Shown piece by piece: positions 12,326-24,610 of a DNA stretch of 64,000 nucleotides. The notes under the pieces were generated by a model that saw only the letters and a list, made by a program, of their open reading frames with translations, made no database searches and was not told the origin of the DNA. The position numbers and the translations under genes were made by a program. The DNA comes from Hyparrhenia diplandra (lineage: Eukaryota; Streptophyta; Magnoliopsida; Poales; Poaceae): NCBI GenBank assembly GCA_015847255.1, contig JADLZK010007810.1:62001-126000 (forward strand). Reading direction: 5' to 3'. Numbering within the stretch: position 1 is the first letter of the stretch; each line of letters opens with the position of its first letter.

Positions 12326-13260
12326 CCCTAGTGTTCATTTGCATCCCTCGAGATCTAGATCTAGATCCATATCCGAGAAACATCTTGCATTATAGGAATG
12401 TTTCTTTTATGAAAATTCAGCAATAGCTATGTGTCACCCTTCTTTCTCCTCCACCCCTCCATTTATTAACCATCTACTTTCCCTTTATAACCTCTTTTTC
12501 ATGGTGATATCATTTTGAGAAGTCTTATGAAAGTATCCCATCTGTTCCAAAATAACGCTGAGGATGTTTTGGAATTGTTCCTAAGTCAAACTTCTTCAAC
12601 TTTAACTAACTTTTTATATAAATATAATGCACAAACCTGTCTTAGAACATGAAATTGTTAGTTTAAGTATATCATGATAAATATATCTTGGTAGTATATT
12701 TAATTTGTATTATTACATAGACCGAGAAGCATATACTACAAAGACTAAGTATATTTGAATTTGTTTAAAGCTACAAAGTGAAATGAAGGGACCATGGTTC
12801 TTGTCCCCCAACACAAAACAAAATTGACGGTGAGCCAATACTAAATTGTACATTTTAAATAGAATTAGGAATGAGAGTTGTTGATTATATGCTAAAAAAG
12901 AAGAAACCTAGACTAGGCACTATAATAGAGCAACAAGACCCCCAAAGGGTCTATCAACAAAAAAGAAACACAACAAACTAAGCTAGGAGCCAACATGACT
13001 ATGAGACCTTAGATACATGTAGCCTAGGATATTTTTCCAAATCAAATGCGAATAACTATGTTTTTGGTGTGAAAATTTAATCAACAAACGACTAATAATG
13101 TATGTAAAATCACTTAAATTCATCACAAAGAAGTTATGTAACTAAACATTATCCGACAAAGTATGTACTATTATATCAATACATTTGAGTTTGTTTTAGG
13201 AATAATATATTCTAAGAGAAAAGTAATTGTGAGAATAAGGGCAAAAAGGACACTAATAGA
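12326..13260. other. AT-rich intergenic sequence
   Basis: Contains MITE-like text (around 12530-12800: TTCCAAAATAACGCTGAGGATG... and ACTAAGTATATTTGAATTTG) but no clean ends or TSD. No gene or RNA gene can be supported. Confidence 0.4.
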
Positions 13261-14900
13261 GAACCTAGTTGTAGTATCTTGGTTCCCAATCCCCATTTAC
13301 TCCCGGTTTTGGAAACCGGGACTACGAGATCGGGGACTAAAGGTCCAAGTCTTTAGTCCCGAAGTCACGCAACCCATCACCGGAGTGAAAAGATAAATTA
13401 CATTCTAGAGACCTTTCTTGCGTTGTGTGAGATTTGAACATAGGATCTCTTGCCTCACGCGATAGATTCCTTACCAACTCGGCTACACACTGTCGGTGTT
13501 TTACAACCAATAGCCTGCCACGGGGTTACCCGAGAAAGTCGTTCGGGCTTCGAAGAACCGTAGCACTCGTTGATTGTACATAGCTAACAAGCGATTTATA
13601 CTAGTTCGAGCCCTCGATCTTGATCGAGTAAAAGCATTTACGTCCAATCGGTGTTAGCTTGTCGTTGGATTGATTGGTGTAAGTTGTCTGTGTACAAGAG
13701 GTGCACCTCGGTCGCCTTTTATATGCAAGAGACCGAGGGGTTGTTTCTTGTTCTATTCTGATACAAGGAGAGTTGTCCGATTCTAACATGAATTGGATCT
13801 TTCTACAGCAGGATCCGACTAGGTTCTATCTAGATTACATCCGAAGTCATCATAGTCTTGCTTCCATGCCATCTGATTGTCAGGTCGTGAGCGAGGACAA
13901 AGCCAGGGGCCCTCTTGGTAAAGTGCCCTATAGATACCGTATCCTCAACACCATGGTCATCTGCCATGGTTGGGCTGCTATCATCGGCTACATCCCACCA
14001 TTGTCCACTGACATCTCCTCCCCATTGGTCGCTGTAGTCAGCTATTCACTCAACGGGAATAAGGACGTCGCCGGTTCGAGGAGTAGATCCGTGTCACTGC
14101 AAAGGGACGCTGCTAGTCAGAAGAGTGGATCCGCGCCGCTGCAAAGGGATGCCATGGCTGCGGGTTACGTTGCACCGTAGCCAGGAGCCGCTCTACCAGA
14201 GAGCTGAGCGTGCGTGGGTGGGGAAGGGGCCAACGCCGTCGGTTGGGGACGCCACCACGCGTCGAGGAAGGAGCGAGGCTGCAACACCATAGGTCAGGGA
14301 GTGGGTGCCACCCTCGGCCTCCTCCATGTTGCGCATTACGTTGATCCCTAAGTTAGGATTGAGGGCACCTGATGGGATTGGGGCGGTGGTTTGTGAAGAG
14401 GAGGCAGCTCAGATAGGGTGAGGTAGGGGCAGCGATTGGTGGAGAGAAGGAAGCTTGGGTTAGGTTAGGTTTTTGGACGCCATTATCTATGCAGCCAGTT
14501 TTCGGGCCCGGGTTGGGTATCCAATGCTCGGGCCGCAGGACATCCGTTAGTGATGTTTTCTGAATCTGTCACGGATTAAAGGATTTGTTGTAGTGCCACA
14601 TGTGACAAATTTCTGGGTGCTCTCCTTTTGAATTGACCCATAGGGACCTTTCGTCTCGGGCGGGAGACTTTATTTAGGGTTAGTGACACCAACCGAGACT
14701 AAAATGCTACCCTTTTCAGTTAAAGAAAATGTACCCTTCAACAAGTTGGTATTACCGTAACCGGGAGACTAAATGATTTATTTTAGTATGGGTTGATATT
14801 ACTTAACCGAGACAAAATGGTATTTAATTTAGTGCCCAGTGTCGGCAATAATGCTCCCCTTTAGTCCTAGATTTTAACACAAACGAGACTAAATGTGCAT
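13261..14900. repeat. Decayed element with iterated ACCGGGACTAAA-like motifs, plus a CACTA-type end
   Basis: Variants of the motif AACCGGGACTAAA recur on both sides of the LTR copy (about 13308, 13335, 14687, 14758, 14805, 14880), suggesting one older element cut by later insertions. At 14582-14596 the sequence GGATTTGTTGTAGTG is the mirror of CACTACAACAAATCC, the terminal sequence of many rice CACTA elements, so a CACTA right end may lie here. No left end was found. Confidence 0.4.
13493..13990 (+). mobile_element. LTR fragment/solo LTR, copy 2
   Basis: Starts TGTCGGTGTTTTACAACC and follows copy 1 (5278-5710) block by block, including the CACGGGGTTACCCG, GTCGTTCGGGCTTCG and CTCGATCTTGATCGAGT segments, but is diverged and carries extra sequence. 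A long reading frame running through it (13701-14180) has no known domain and is not a gene. Right end approximate. Confidence 0.6.
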
Positions 14901-17088
14901 CTTGAAAGTTTCTCGCCTAGTGGGAAGCGAGAGTTGCCGGTGTCATGTTGACCTTGCTGTTAAAGTACTCACACTAGATCCGGAGGTTAAGAGAGTTAAA
15001 ATGGAGCTCTCTATTCATTTTGTTCACTTGCCATAATTATTACCAAGTAATTTCTATTTTGTAGGCATGAAGTTGGAGCTGCCCTAATACACGAACTCGA
15101 TTTGACTTTCTCAAATCCGACCTAAAAGGATCTATGACTGCCGCCACGCTTGGTTCCCTCCCCATGAGACAAATATAGCTAAGCATCACGGACAAATTAA
15201 AATAATGATGGCCGGCTGCATATTATATGGTTTGCTCGTCGTCTGGACCAGATGCTCAGAATTTTTTCTTAATAGTCCACAGGGCCGAACATCAGTGCAC
15301 ATTTGTTGCAAATTGATCACTAGATATCATATTTTGAATTCCACAAGGTTGACAAAAATACAAGAATACAATGTCCATCTCAGTTTGACAGTTTGAGAGC
15401 AACAACTACCTATATTTCGATCGAATCTTGCACTTGCACAAGACAGATGTAGACGCGTATAAAAGAACTTATATTTCCGTTTTGAGATGTCTTTAGATCT
15501 TGGGAACATGGCAGAGTATGCATCAAATGCAACATGGAGGACATTGAAATAAGGGTGAAATAATCCTCCATTGACACATCGGTATTTATTTAATGACATA
15601 AATCATGGAGGAACTTGCGAGGCTTGTCAGAGCCAATTGGATTGTTTGGAGAAATGCCCTCACAAATAATATTTCCATATATCATACCAATCCTTTTTTA
15701 ATTTAGTGATGAGTACGTTGGATATATTCATCGCTACAGCAAAAGATGATCGCCTCTTAGTTCTGATCAATGCTGAAGATATGATCCTTTTCATGGAACA
15801 TATATGACACTGGTTAAGCAAAAAAAAAAAAAAATAGGGGCTCTATATCATGCGTCTTGGAACAACTTTACATGCTTGAAGACTGTTTTTTACAACGTTG
15901 AATTATTGCTAACGGGAAGCAAATATTTTGGTCAAAATTATGATGTTTTGACTCTATGAAAATTGAAATGACTTTAATTTGGGACATAGGGAGTATTTTT
16001 TATGAAGAGTGTGTCTATTAAGAAACCGTGTGTTTCTCCCCCTCCCTACACTCGACTTCTTCACACGTCCGCCTCCCACGCATCCGCACTCTTCCAAATG
16101 TGTCGAGCTCTCTGGCGGCGACTACAACGGCCTCCTCCTCCTCCTCCTCCTTGCAGATCCAATCCAACCGTCCTTTGCCCCTCCCTCTCCTTGCCGTCAA
16201 ACACCCCGCCCTTCTCCTCCTCATCGCCGACCGCTGCCTCGTTGTAGGCTCTAGGGTTCGTCAGAGCTCCAACGCTCTAGGGCTACAACCCTAGTGCGCT
16301 GGAGCTCCATCAAACCCTAGTGCGTCAGAGCTTCATCAAACTCTAGCGTCCACGTCGACCACCATCTTGCCCTCTCCCCACCGCAATCATCTTCTCCAGC
16401 TCTAGGGAGCCAATCCCCGCCCCAACTTGGCCCGACCATCACTACCACCGCCAGCTCCCCTTAACCACCCGGTCACCATCCCCACCACAAAGGCCTACCT
16501 ATCTCCCCCAGGCCGGGCCGCGCTATAACCGCTAGAGTTGGAGAAGAAAGAGGGGGAGAGCTCGCCAAAACCCTAGTCGTCACACCGGAGTTGGGGAAGA
16601 AGATGGTGGGTGTGGGTGTGGGGGAGGAAGAGGAACGCAGCAACCACAAAGTGGGGTTGGACTGCAGGGAGCTCGGGAGCTCAGATCCAACGGCTGTAAA
16701 ATTGAGCTTAAATTTGAGGTAAAACAGGTGTTTGGCGTGCCGTGATATATCGATGTCTCAGCCAACAAAAAAAATGGTATATTATTAGCTAGGACACGCA
16801 TTTAAAGGTTGTGGCAAGGCACGCTGTTTGTCGCCATGCCATGCTATGTCACAACCCTGGACGGGCACGTCACACAGGAGGTGGAAGACTAATCTAATTT
16901 GGATATCCATAGATTTTAACAAATGAACTAGAAATTCAAATTTTAGTGGGGGGTCATCTCTTCCTATATCATTTTTTGAACTAGAGGGTCCATTGGATAT
17001 CTATGGACATCCAACTTCCACCTCGTGCACTGCCGAACCCGGGGCCGGGGAGGCCTCGCGAGTCCTGACGGCGCACGTACGCCCAGCA
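14901..17088. other. Intergenic, no gene recognised
   Basis: AT-rich until 15990, then a GC- and CT-rich block (16020-16700) with a CTC run near 16132-16152 and repeated TCCAACGCTCTAGGGCT / AGCTTCATCAAACTCTAG-type units. The short frames in this block lack known domains. The word GGGACATAGGGAGTA at 15983-15997 looks like a Stowaway right end without a matching left end. Confidence 0.4.
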
Positions 17089-17661
17089 CGAAAGCCATGG
17101 ATCTCCGAACGCTGCACCACGCGAGCTGCTGATCTGATGCTAGCTGGTGGTGATGGCTATTTTCAAAGTAAAGCTACGCTTAAGCATGGGGAGATCGATC
17201 GCGTCGATCGTCCATCCAAGAGATTCTGCAAGTAAACACACGTTTCTAGCCTGGATTGGCCCCTCCCGTGGCATCAGAGTGAATTTGTCCCGGCAACAGG
17301 GAGCACCGCGTCAACTAAACAACGCAATGCATCATATCGGCGGCTTTGCACACCTTTGTTTATCTCTAGCTGAGTCTGCATGTGCGCGACAGTACAGTAT
17401 CAGTAAAGTATAGTGAGATTAAAAAGTTTCAGAAAAAAGGGGCACGAATCCAGTACGTTGTTCGTGCGAAAACGACCTGCTGATGCGGTTAGTAATTAAC
17501 AATCTCTCGGTGCATATCAGCTTTGCCCTTCTGCTTTATAGTATTATTATTTGGGATCGCACTTAAACAATGTAATTCGAAAAAAAAAAAACTACTCATT
17601 ACACAACAAACAGTGCAGTGGTTTCGTGAATTTGACGTTGTTCTCGAGTAAGAGGTCCCAT
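17089..17661. repeat. Diverged tandem duplication, copy A
   Basis: Collinear with 18830-20096. Shared blocks in order: CGAAAGCCATGG, AAAGTAAAGCTAC, ACACGTTTC-AGCC-GGATTGGC, TTAACAATCTCTCGGTGCA and GACGT-GTTCTC-AGT-AGAGGTCCCA. Copy A is about half as long. No reading frame is conserved between the copies, so this seems to be duplicated non-coding DNA or a decayed gene promoter. Confidence 0.6.
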
Positions 17662-18829
17662 CAAGGTTCCATGTGCAGAGATGTGCTAGCTCTCTTTTCA
17701 CGGGAGAACCCAAGGATGGAGACGTGGTGAGAGCGAGGCCAATTTTGGAAGACATTGGTGCGGTTAAAGTTAATTTTAGCTCTAAGTTTTATCTCACCTC
17801 ACGTTATAGATTTAGAGCTCAAAAGCACTTAAAATGCTCCTCTAGAGTTTAGAGCAAGGAGGGGGATCCAAATAGGCCCAGTCATAATAAAAAAATTAGC
17901 TTTCAAAAAAAAAATTAGAGTTCAAGGGCATCGCCGCAGGTCAAAAAAAAAAAATAATTTTGGCTTTCAAAAAAAATTTGATATAAAAGACCACATATTC
18001 AAACCATTTACAGTTCAGGGTTCCCAAAGCACTCTCTTTTGCCAGAGCAGAGGCAACATTACAAAAGAAATAACCAAAATCTACAAGTTTCAGACTCGCT
18101 CCATATTACCGAACAGACTCAACACTCATCAGGTAGCTTCCATGATGTCGTTCAGAGAGAACCACTAGGCCTTGCTGGCAGCTCCAAACTCCTTCAGATT
18201 CGTCAGGCCTCCATAGTCTTCACCTTTTGCTTGCATCTTCGACAAACAGCTTGTGTCTCAGCTCAGAGCGGGAGCTAGCACACCTCTTTTGCCATCGTCT
18301 TCATCCTTCGAAATATAAAGTTCGAGCAGATCTGAGATCTCGCAAAGCAGCATCAATTTTGCAAGGTCCCATCTATTCTGTGGTAGAGTATTTTTCTACT
18401 CTTCCACCCAAGATTCTGAGAATATAAATAGATATGTATCATTTAGGCCCTTATTTTTCATTAATGGTACACATGGGTACATTTGCTAGTAATATTAGAG
18501 AACAAATGACTTTTTGTAGGAAAAAAATTGGGTAGGGACGCCTACGCTCTCTATCAAAACTTTCCTACCTAGAAAATTGTCGCAGCTCCTCTCAATCACA
18601 AAAATCTAAGACTACTCCTTATTATTAGTACACCAAGAAATACCTTAAGAGAAGAGCCAACTTGTCGCGATGCCATTTGTCGTCATGCTTCGCCACATCA
18701 CGATGTGTACATGAACAATTTTAAAACCAAAGGGAACGACCATGGCTTCCCCATCCACGGCAGGAGGCCGGCCGTCATTAGGTGCGGAACCCCGGGAGAC
18801 AGACAGGGAGAGAGTCCTCTCAGACGTAC
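17662..18829. other. Intergenic sequence between the duplicated copies
   Basis: AT-rich with A-runs (17880-17980) and repeated GCTTTCAAAAAAA words. No gene or complete transposon seen. Confidence 0.4.
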
Positions 18830-20096
18830 GAAAGCCACGGAGCACCAGACTCACCTCACCCCCACCACCACGAGCTACGCTGCCGATGCCGGCGATGATC
18901 GATGCAAAGTAAAGCTACACACTTAAGCTAATAATCCCATGCATGATTCCCCATCAAAGCGAGCGCCGCTACCCTACCCAGTTGCAGTAAGCTAATCAGG
19001 GTTTTCTTGGACCACGAGCAAGCTAATGACGCAGCATCTGCTGCATCTCTGTTCATGCACGAGAGGGGGAGCCATCATCTGATCTCTGATGTGTGGTGGG
19101 TCAGTGGGTGTCGTGCCACTGTGGCCGGATCGATCAGCTGGAGGCCAAGAGAGACGGTACAGTGCAATCACACGTTTCGAGCCCGGATTGGCGTCAAGGG
19201 GAGTTATTTGTCCCTGCAATTATATTGGGGTTTTGGGGAGCATCAACGACGCAGCAAAGCGTACCAACTTGCAGGGTTGCGACGGCTTTGGTGTGCCCTC
19301 TGCCTGCCCCTCCAGTCCATGCTCTCCATTGGTGAGAGAAAAATGCATTCAGGGGAAAGTCCACAAGTCTCGTGTGTTATTCGTGCTGTAAAAAGGCAAA
19401 TCTAGCGGTAGTGGAGCAACTGAATAGGAGACGAGTTCGTTTTATGTTCCCTACTATATAGACTTTTTGCGAGGAGAAAGATGTAGATATCTAAAAAGTG
19501 CCGTGGTTAGCAATTGCTCGGTGCAGACTAGCTTGGAACGCATAATGTTGATGTCTTCATAGTAGCCCATTATTCATTTAGCATTATTAGCAGTTTTTCT
19601 ACTACTAGTTACTCCCCTCTTCCCCTTTCAAAAAGTTACTCGCCCTTATATCTAAAAAAATACTAGTTACTCCTTGGTCCCTCTATCCCCTGAATAAATC
19701 GATAAATTTTAACTTATTCTGAGTTAGATTTTCTTTTAAGCTTAACTGAATTTATAGAAAAAGGTGTTAAGATATGACACCAATTAGATACAATATAATT
19801 TTTTTGATAATATGATTATATTATGCTATAATTTTTATATATAAATTTGTCCAATATAAAAATGCTTGACCTAAGACACCAATAGAAATTGATTGTTTAG
19901 AGACTAGATAGTATAAGCAAAATGCCCCGCTTTCGTTATTAGCCTAGGGTTTTTAGTACACCGGATCGCTAGTGATATGAATATAGCTCAATGTATAGTT
20001 TTGATGTTTCCACTATTGATAAGACATATGCCACTCCGTTAGATATAGCTTTGTAGGTATTTGAGTCTAGACGTCGTTCTCAAGTGAGAGGTCCCA
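18830..20096. repeat. Diverged tandem duplication, copy B
   Basis: Longer partner of 17089-17661: the five shared blocks occur in the same order and orientation at about 18830, 18905, 19168, 19507 and 20070. The extra length (mostly 19560-20040) is AT-rich and MITE-like. Short GC-rich frames at 19007-19405 have no recognisable domain. Confidence 0.6.
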
Positions 20097-22842
20097 ATCA
20101 TAGATCCGTGACGACCTCTCCATTAGTATAAATGAATCGAATCATTACATATTACTTCTCAAAAAGATCTTGTGAGAGAAGGTGTGGGTCGAAAGAGAGA
20201 GCCTGAATGGTACCCAAACATAGGATTTCGGGAAGGGCGGACTGCGAGCGAGACAATATTTTGTAATAAGATCTCGATATGCAAGTCCTTGCCATATGAT
20301 TAGGGTTCGAGCATTGACCGAGGAGGAGGTGCGCATACTTTCACTAACTTGTTTTAGTGAATAGGTAATGTCCTGCGATATATTTATTTATCTTAAGATC
20401 TGTTAGCCTATTTATTTCTCAGATACATTTATACTATTGGCAATACTTCATCCATCCCAAATTATAAGTCGTTTGACTTTTCTGACACCGTGTTTGATCA
20501 CTTGTCTTATTTAAAAATTTGTGTAATATATCACTTTATTTATTGGGGCTTGTTTTATTAAAAAAAAAGTTCATTAAGAATACCTTAAATTTAATCATGT
20601 TTACATAAAATTTTTGAGTAAGACAAAGTGGTCAAACTGGTGGTAAAAAAAAGTTAAACGATTTGCAAGTTCACTAATAAAGTATGCGTGCCTTTAAACG
20701 ATCCTACCATCTATCTGACATTGTTTTGGGAAAGAAAATCTATCTGCATCTTCGATAGGGTTTGTGGTGCAATGAGTGCACGGGGTACACCGGATCCTGT
20801 ACCATGTACGAGGCGTCAACTTGTTGTTTCCCTTTTATAGAATACTCCTATAGGCTGTGCCGGCCGGTCACTTCATGCCAGAGATGCCACGGCTCGGCTG
20901 GCTCGGCTGTAGTAGTACGTCTTTGACAGGCCATGTGATCCAGCTGCTGCTCGGCACGCGCCCGACCAAAAGCGACCGGGCGCCCGGCCCTTGCCGCTCA
21001 CGCCTCGCCGTCACGGGTGCGTCCGGAGCCGGACACGCCCCCGCCGAGACGACAGAGGTGGCACGCACGGTTCGCAATCACCCGTTCCCGTCCGTCCGTC
21101 CGCGCTTCCCGCCACATCGACATCAGGACGCCTGCCAGATGCCACCGCGCCGCTGTTGGGCCGCGCGTCCACGTCCGTCGCGCTCGCGCCGCGGGTGTCC
21201 GTCGTGTGTCGTCCCCGCCGCCTCGCCGAGGCGCCGGCCGGCCGAACGAACGCGATTCGTTCGCCCACCGCGCGCGCGTTTCCTGTTGGTTTCCTCCCTC
21301 CCTTCGACACGGTAGCTAGTGGCCAACGGCAGCAGATTCCATTCTCGGTGGGTGCGCCGAGGTTCGTAACGAGGGCCCGGCCTCGTGTCGGACCCTCCAT
21401 CGCACAGGCGCACAGCTCGTGATTCTCTTTCCTTTTGTTTTCCTCCTCTCAGCCTGGTTTCTAATCGAGCTTCGGCCACCATCAAATTAGTATTAATAAT
21501 AATAGCTTATCAACCACATAAACTATCATCTGATGAACAGGCTAAATCATTCTAACCCTCGGCGAATCGGACGGACGGACCCGTGTTGCTTGCTCACTTG
21601 CTGTGAGTGTGAGGTTTCTTGAGGCGACAAGTGTTCACACGTCCCTCTCCACGGTGAATGAAAAAGCTAAGGAAGAAAGCAAGGATGCGCATGGGCTTAC
21701 CGCTTACGACACTTAGATTCTAATCCTGGCTCCATCACAAATCACAAGCCGTGTGCGATGCGTGAAACCAGATTCATCATGTGTTACACCTTGTAGCGTT
21801 CCTCCGGCTCTATTATTTGCAAAGACAATGATATTTTTTCAAGGAAAAACAATTAATTAATTAGTTCGCTTGTTGTTGTCTTGTACTATCATTCTTCTCC
21901 TCACTTGTCTCTTCTCCTTTGCTCTCGTCCAAAACACAGCCAGGACAGGATCGGAGACGCTCTGAAATTACTAGATCGCCATGAGATCTATCAGGTACCT
22001 TAGGATTCTCCTTTTAAGCCAAGTGGCTGTCAGCAAACCGAAACTGCTGCACCGATCTCATCTTGAGCTGCAGGGCTCTTGTCAACAACAGCCAGCTGAT
22101 TTAGCAGGCTAGACGGGCCTCGGCAAAAACCAACAAATAATGCAGGATTATATTAATTATCGTTAATCAAGCTGTGAGATTCTCTGAATACAGTAGGTTG
22201 CTTCATCTTCATGCCCAGATCTTGATCCAACAAGGAATGGCCTGGCCACCTAATTTAATTTGGCAGCACAGTGTGGCCTAGACAAGGTTACTACAAACAA
22301 AATAAGCATGGCCCCACATGTCACTGTCCTTTTAATGGAAAAGATCAATGGTTACTTAATGAGTTAAGGTTGTTCAACCTAGCTTCTCATGGGATTTGCC
22401 GAAGTGCTGGAATGAGACAAACTGCTCTTATAGGGTAAATCCATTTTTCAAGCTTAGTGTTCCCTAATAAACAAAAACTTTCGCAGAAATATCTTTCAAA
22501 AATCGAAGAGAAAAAAGGATTCAGCAACAATTTGGAGAACTTTTTATGTTCTTCCTTTAGAAATAAAAATTAAAAAAAGCAGGTTCAGATCCTAACTCCT
22601 ACTTTGCACCAGGATTTAATTTAACCCAGCTCCTTTTGCATAAGACACACACCCCCACAGGCACAGACGCATTCCAAACAAGCATGCCTTCCCTTCCCAC
22701 CAATATACACACACAGTGACTCCAGAAAAATACAGGATATACATACATAATCTGATGGAAACTAATGCATTTGGGCCCTATATATATATATCAGGGTTCC
22801 AAATTGAAATTTTCTTCGTTATTACCCCTCTGACGATCGATG
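20097..22842. other. Intergenic, with decayed Stowaway and a GC-rich island
   Basis: 20447-20660 resembles a decayed Stowaway (ATCCCAAATTATAAGTCGTTTGAC at the left, TTAAACGATTTGCAAG at the right) without intact ends. 20860-21430 is strongly GC-rich with CG-dense text and long frames on both strands, but I recognise no protein in any frame. 21500-22840 is ordinary AT-rich sequence; the last part is the 3' flank of the FLZ gene. Confidence 0.4.
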
Positions 22843-24157
22843 CTAGGCTGCCGCAACGGTGCTGCTTTTGCCAGACTGATCTGAGCTGCCGCCGCCTCCG
22901 CCACCGCCGCTAGCCGGAGTGGAGCACTTCTTCTCCATGAGCTCGTCGAGGTTCATCTGCTGCTGCCTGCACTCCTCACTGCAGAAGGCCACCTCGCCCC
23001 TGCGCAAAACACAGAAAGTTTAATCCAAAATGATGGTTGGTTACACAAGAAGTTTGTGTCTGAGCTGGATGAGAGGCACTTGTATTTTGCTGACTAAACA
23101 ACTAACTAACTAGAAGTTAATAAGAAATCTTTTGTGCAGATCTTGAGTGTTGGACAGGAACTATGTTGGAGACCCGTTCACATCCTATGAACACTACTAA
23201 ACAAGGCCACTTGCTCAGGAGCTGAACCACTCGGAAAGGGAAACAAAAGCTTCTTTTTATTTCTACTATATATAACTCAGCATAAAATGAATTCTCTTTC
23301 ACGCATATAAAGAGGAGGAAAGCAATTGACAAGAGATATTATTAATACAAAAGTGCATCTGTGATTCTCCAGCAACCCAAAGGCCAGCTGTGTGTGGCTC
23401 TTTTTTTCGCCTCAATCAACTTGTTCGTTTCATTTTCGTTCTGTCCATTTCTCCCCGTTCAAACCGATCGAGCATGAGTATAGAAATCATCACATGCATC
23501 ACCAAGCATTTACAACCGCAAAGAAACAGAGAATCTAACGCCATAAACTCGCAGAATATTCCCCAAGATCAGGGGCAATGGAGATCAAAGTTAGTATCAG
23601 GTTCTTTTTCAGACAGACAGAGAGCAGAGAGCCAAAAAATATGTATAGTTTGTCTAAAACAAAAGGAAACCAGATCGATCATCCAAAAACATCTCCTATG
23701 CCAGGATCATCATGCAAAAACAGCTGCGCTTGAAGGAAAGCAGAGAACGCAAATCCGAGCGAAAGCAGGGGCGGCTACGGCTTACGCACATGTAGATGAA
23801 GGTGTCACGGCCGGGGCCAAGGCGGCTTTTTGCAGAGCCCACAGGCCTTGAGGAAGGCTGCCGTCTCCATGGCGGGCAGGAAGTCCCCCGAGTGCCTCCC
23901 CTCACCATCTCGGCGGCGGCCCACACGGTCCCTGCCACCGCATCTCCTCCCCTCGCCACCCGCGTATGGGGCCTCCTAGAGAGCTCCGGAGGTGGAGGCG
24001 CGAGGTCCGACAGGCTCGTCGTCCGACGCATCGAGGACGAGGACGACAACGTGGAGCCACCTCCGCCGCCGCTCCGCCCCGCGGACGACGACGGCGTGGT
24101 GGTGGAGGTAGAGCCGGCGTTGTTCCTGGGACGCTTCCTCGTTGACGACATGGTCAC
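22843..24157 (-). CDS. FLZ-domain (DUF581) zinc-finger protein with two compensating frameshifts
   Basis: FLZ proteins are plant-specific adaptors that bind SnRK1 kinase subunits through a Cys2-Cys2 FCS-like zinc finger. Two coding exons: 24157-23790 and 22999-22843. The donor AT|GTGCGTAAG joins the acceptor GCGCAG|G to give FIYM|GEVAFC, exactly the usual FLZ intron position. Exon 1 begins MTMSSTRKRPRN, then serine/glycine-rich sequence and MRRTTSLSDLAPPPPELS; exon 2 gives GEVAFCSEECRQQQM-NLDELMEKKC and a glycine-run tail. The segment with the first cysteine pair (HSGDFLPAMETAAFLKACGLCK) is present but lies in another frame between about 23901 and 23832. One base appears missing in a GGGG-type run (23895-23901) and one extra A in an AAAAA run (23828-23832). 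Read literally, the protein loses the first half of the zinc finger. Confidence 0.8.
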
Positions 24158-24439
24158 CGGCTCCGGCGGATCTGCCGGTGGCAGCTACTGCCGACGGCGG
24201 TGCAATGGGCTCGTGTCGTCGTCTTCTTTGGGAGCAGAGGGGCGAGTGGTGGCGTGGCGAGGCTCAGGTGGATTCTTTCGTTGTGTGGAGTCTGGACTCT
24301 GCCCGTGGGGGTGGTTAAAAAAAAGGAGGGAGAGGGAGGGAAGGAATCGAGGGATCTGCGCCGTCCATCGGAATCTAATCAATGGATACCATCCCTCACC
24401 AGCGAAGTGATGCCCGTTAAATTATTTATTATTATTATT

Positions 24440-24449
24440 TTTTATATAT
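24440..24449 (-). promoter_or_regulatory. Candidate TATA box of the FLZ gene
   Basis: On the minus strand the sequence reads GATATATAAAAAA about 285 bases upstream of the FLZ start codon. Position and sequence fit a TATA box, with a leader of roughly 250 bases. The surrounding DNA is AT-rich, so chance is possible. Confidence 0.35.
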
Positions 24450-24610
24450 CGATTTGCTACAATTTTAATGATTTAGTGTTTTATATTAGCACGGTCGATG
24501 ACACGTGGGGCCAACACATTCAGGTCCAATTATCGGTGGCAGACCGACATGGGGGCACAATCACGGGGTGACAGTTGTTGGCATCTGTGTGCAGTAGTAC
24601 TATGCCAGTA

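Noticed and set aside
13429..13494. tRNA-like sequence on the minus strand (TAGCCGAGTTGG ... TGTTCAAATCTC)
   Set aside because: It has A-box- and B-box-like words but no convincing acceptor stem or cloverleaf; more likely a repeat or SINE-like remnant than a working tRNA gene.
13701..14180. 159-codon frame on the plus strand
   Set aside because: It runs through the LTR copy into unrelated sequence, has no domain, and contains an internal repeat (CTGCAAAGGGA); a chance frame in a transposon.
15205..15599. Small frames with hydrophobic segments
   Set aside because: Overlap each other on opposite strands in AT-rich DNA with no domain or promoter evidence.
20857..21485. Long GC-rich frames on both strands
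   Set aside because: Several overlapping frames of similar length on both strands with arginine/proline-rich composition are expected by chance in CG-dense DNA; no domain or splice structure was seen.
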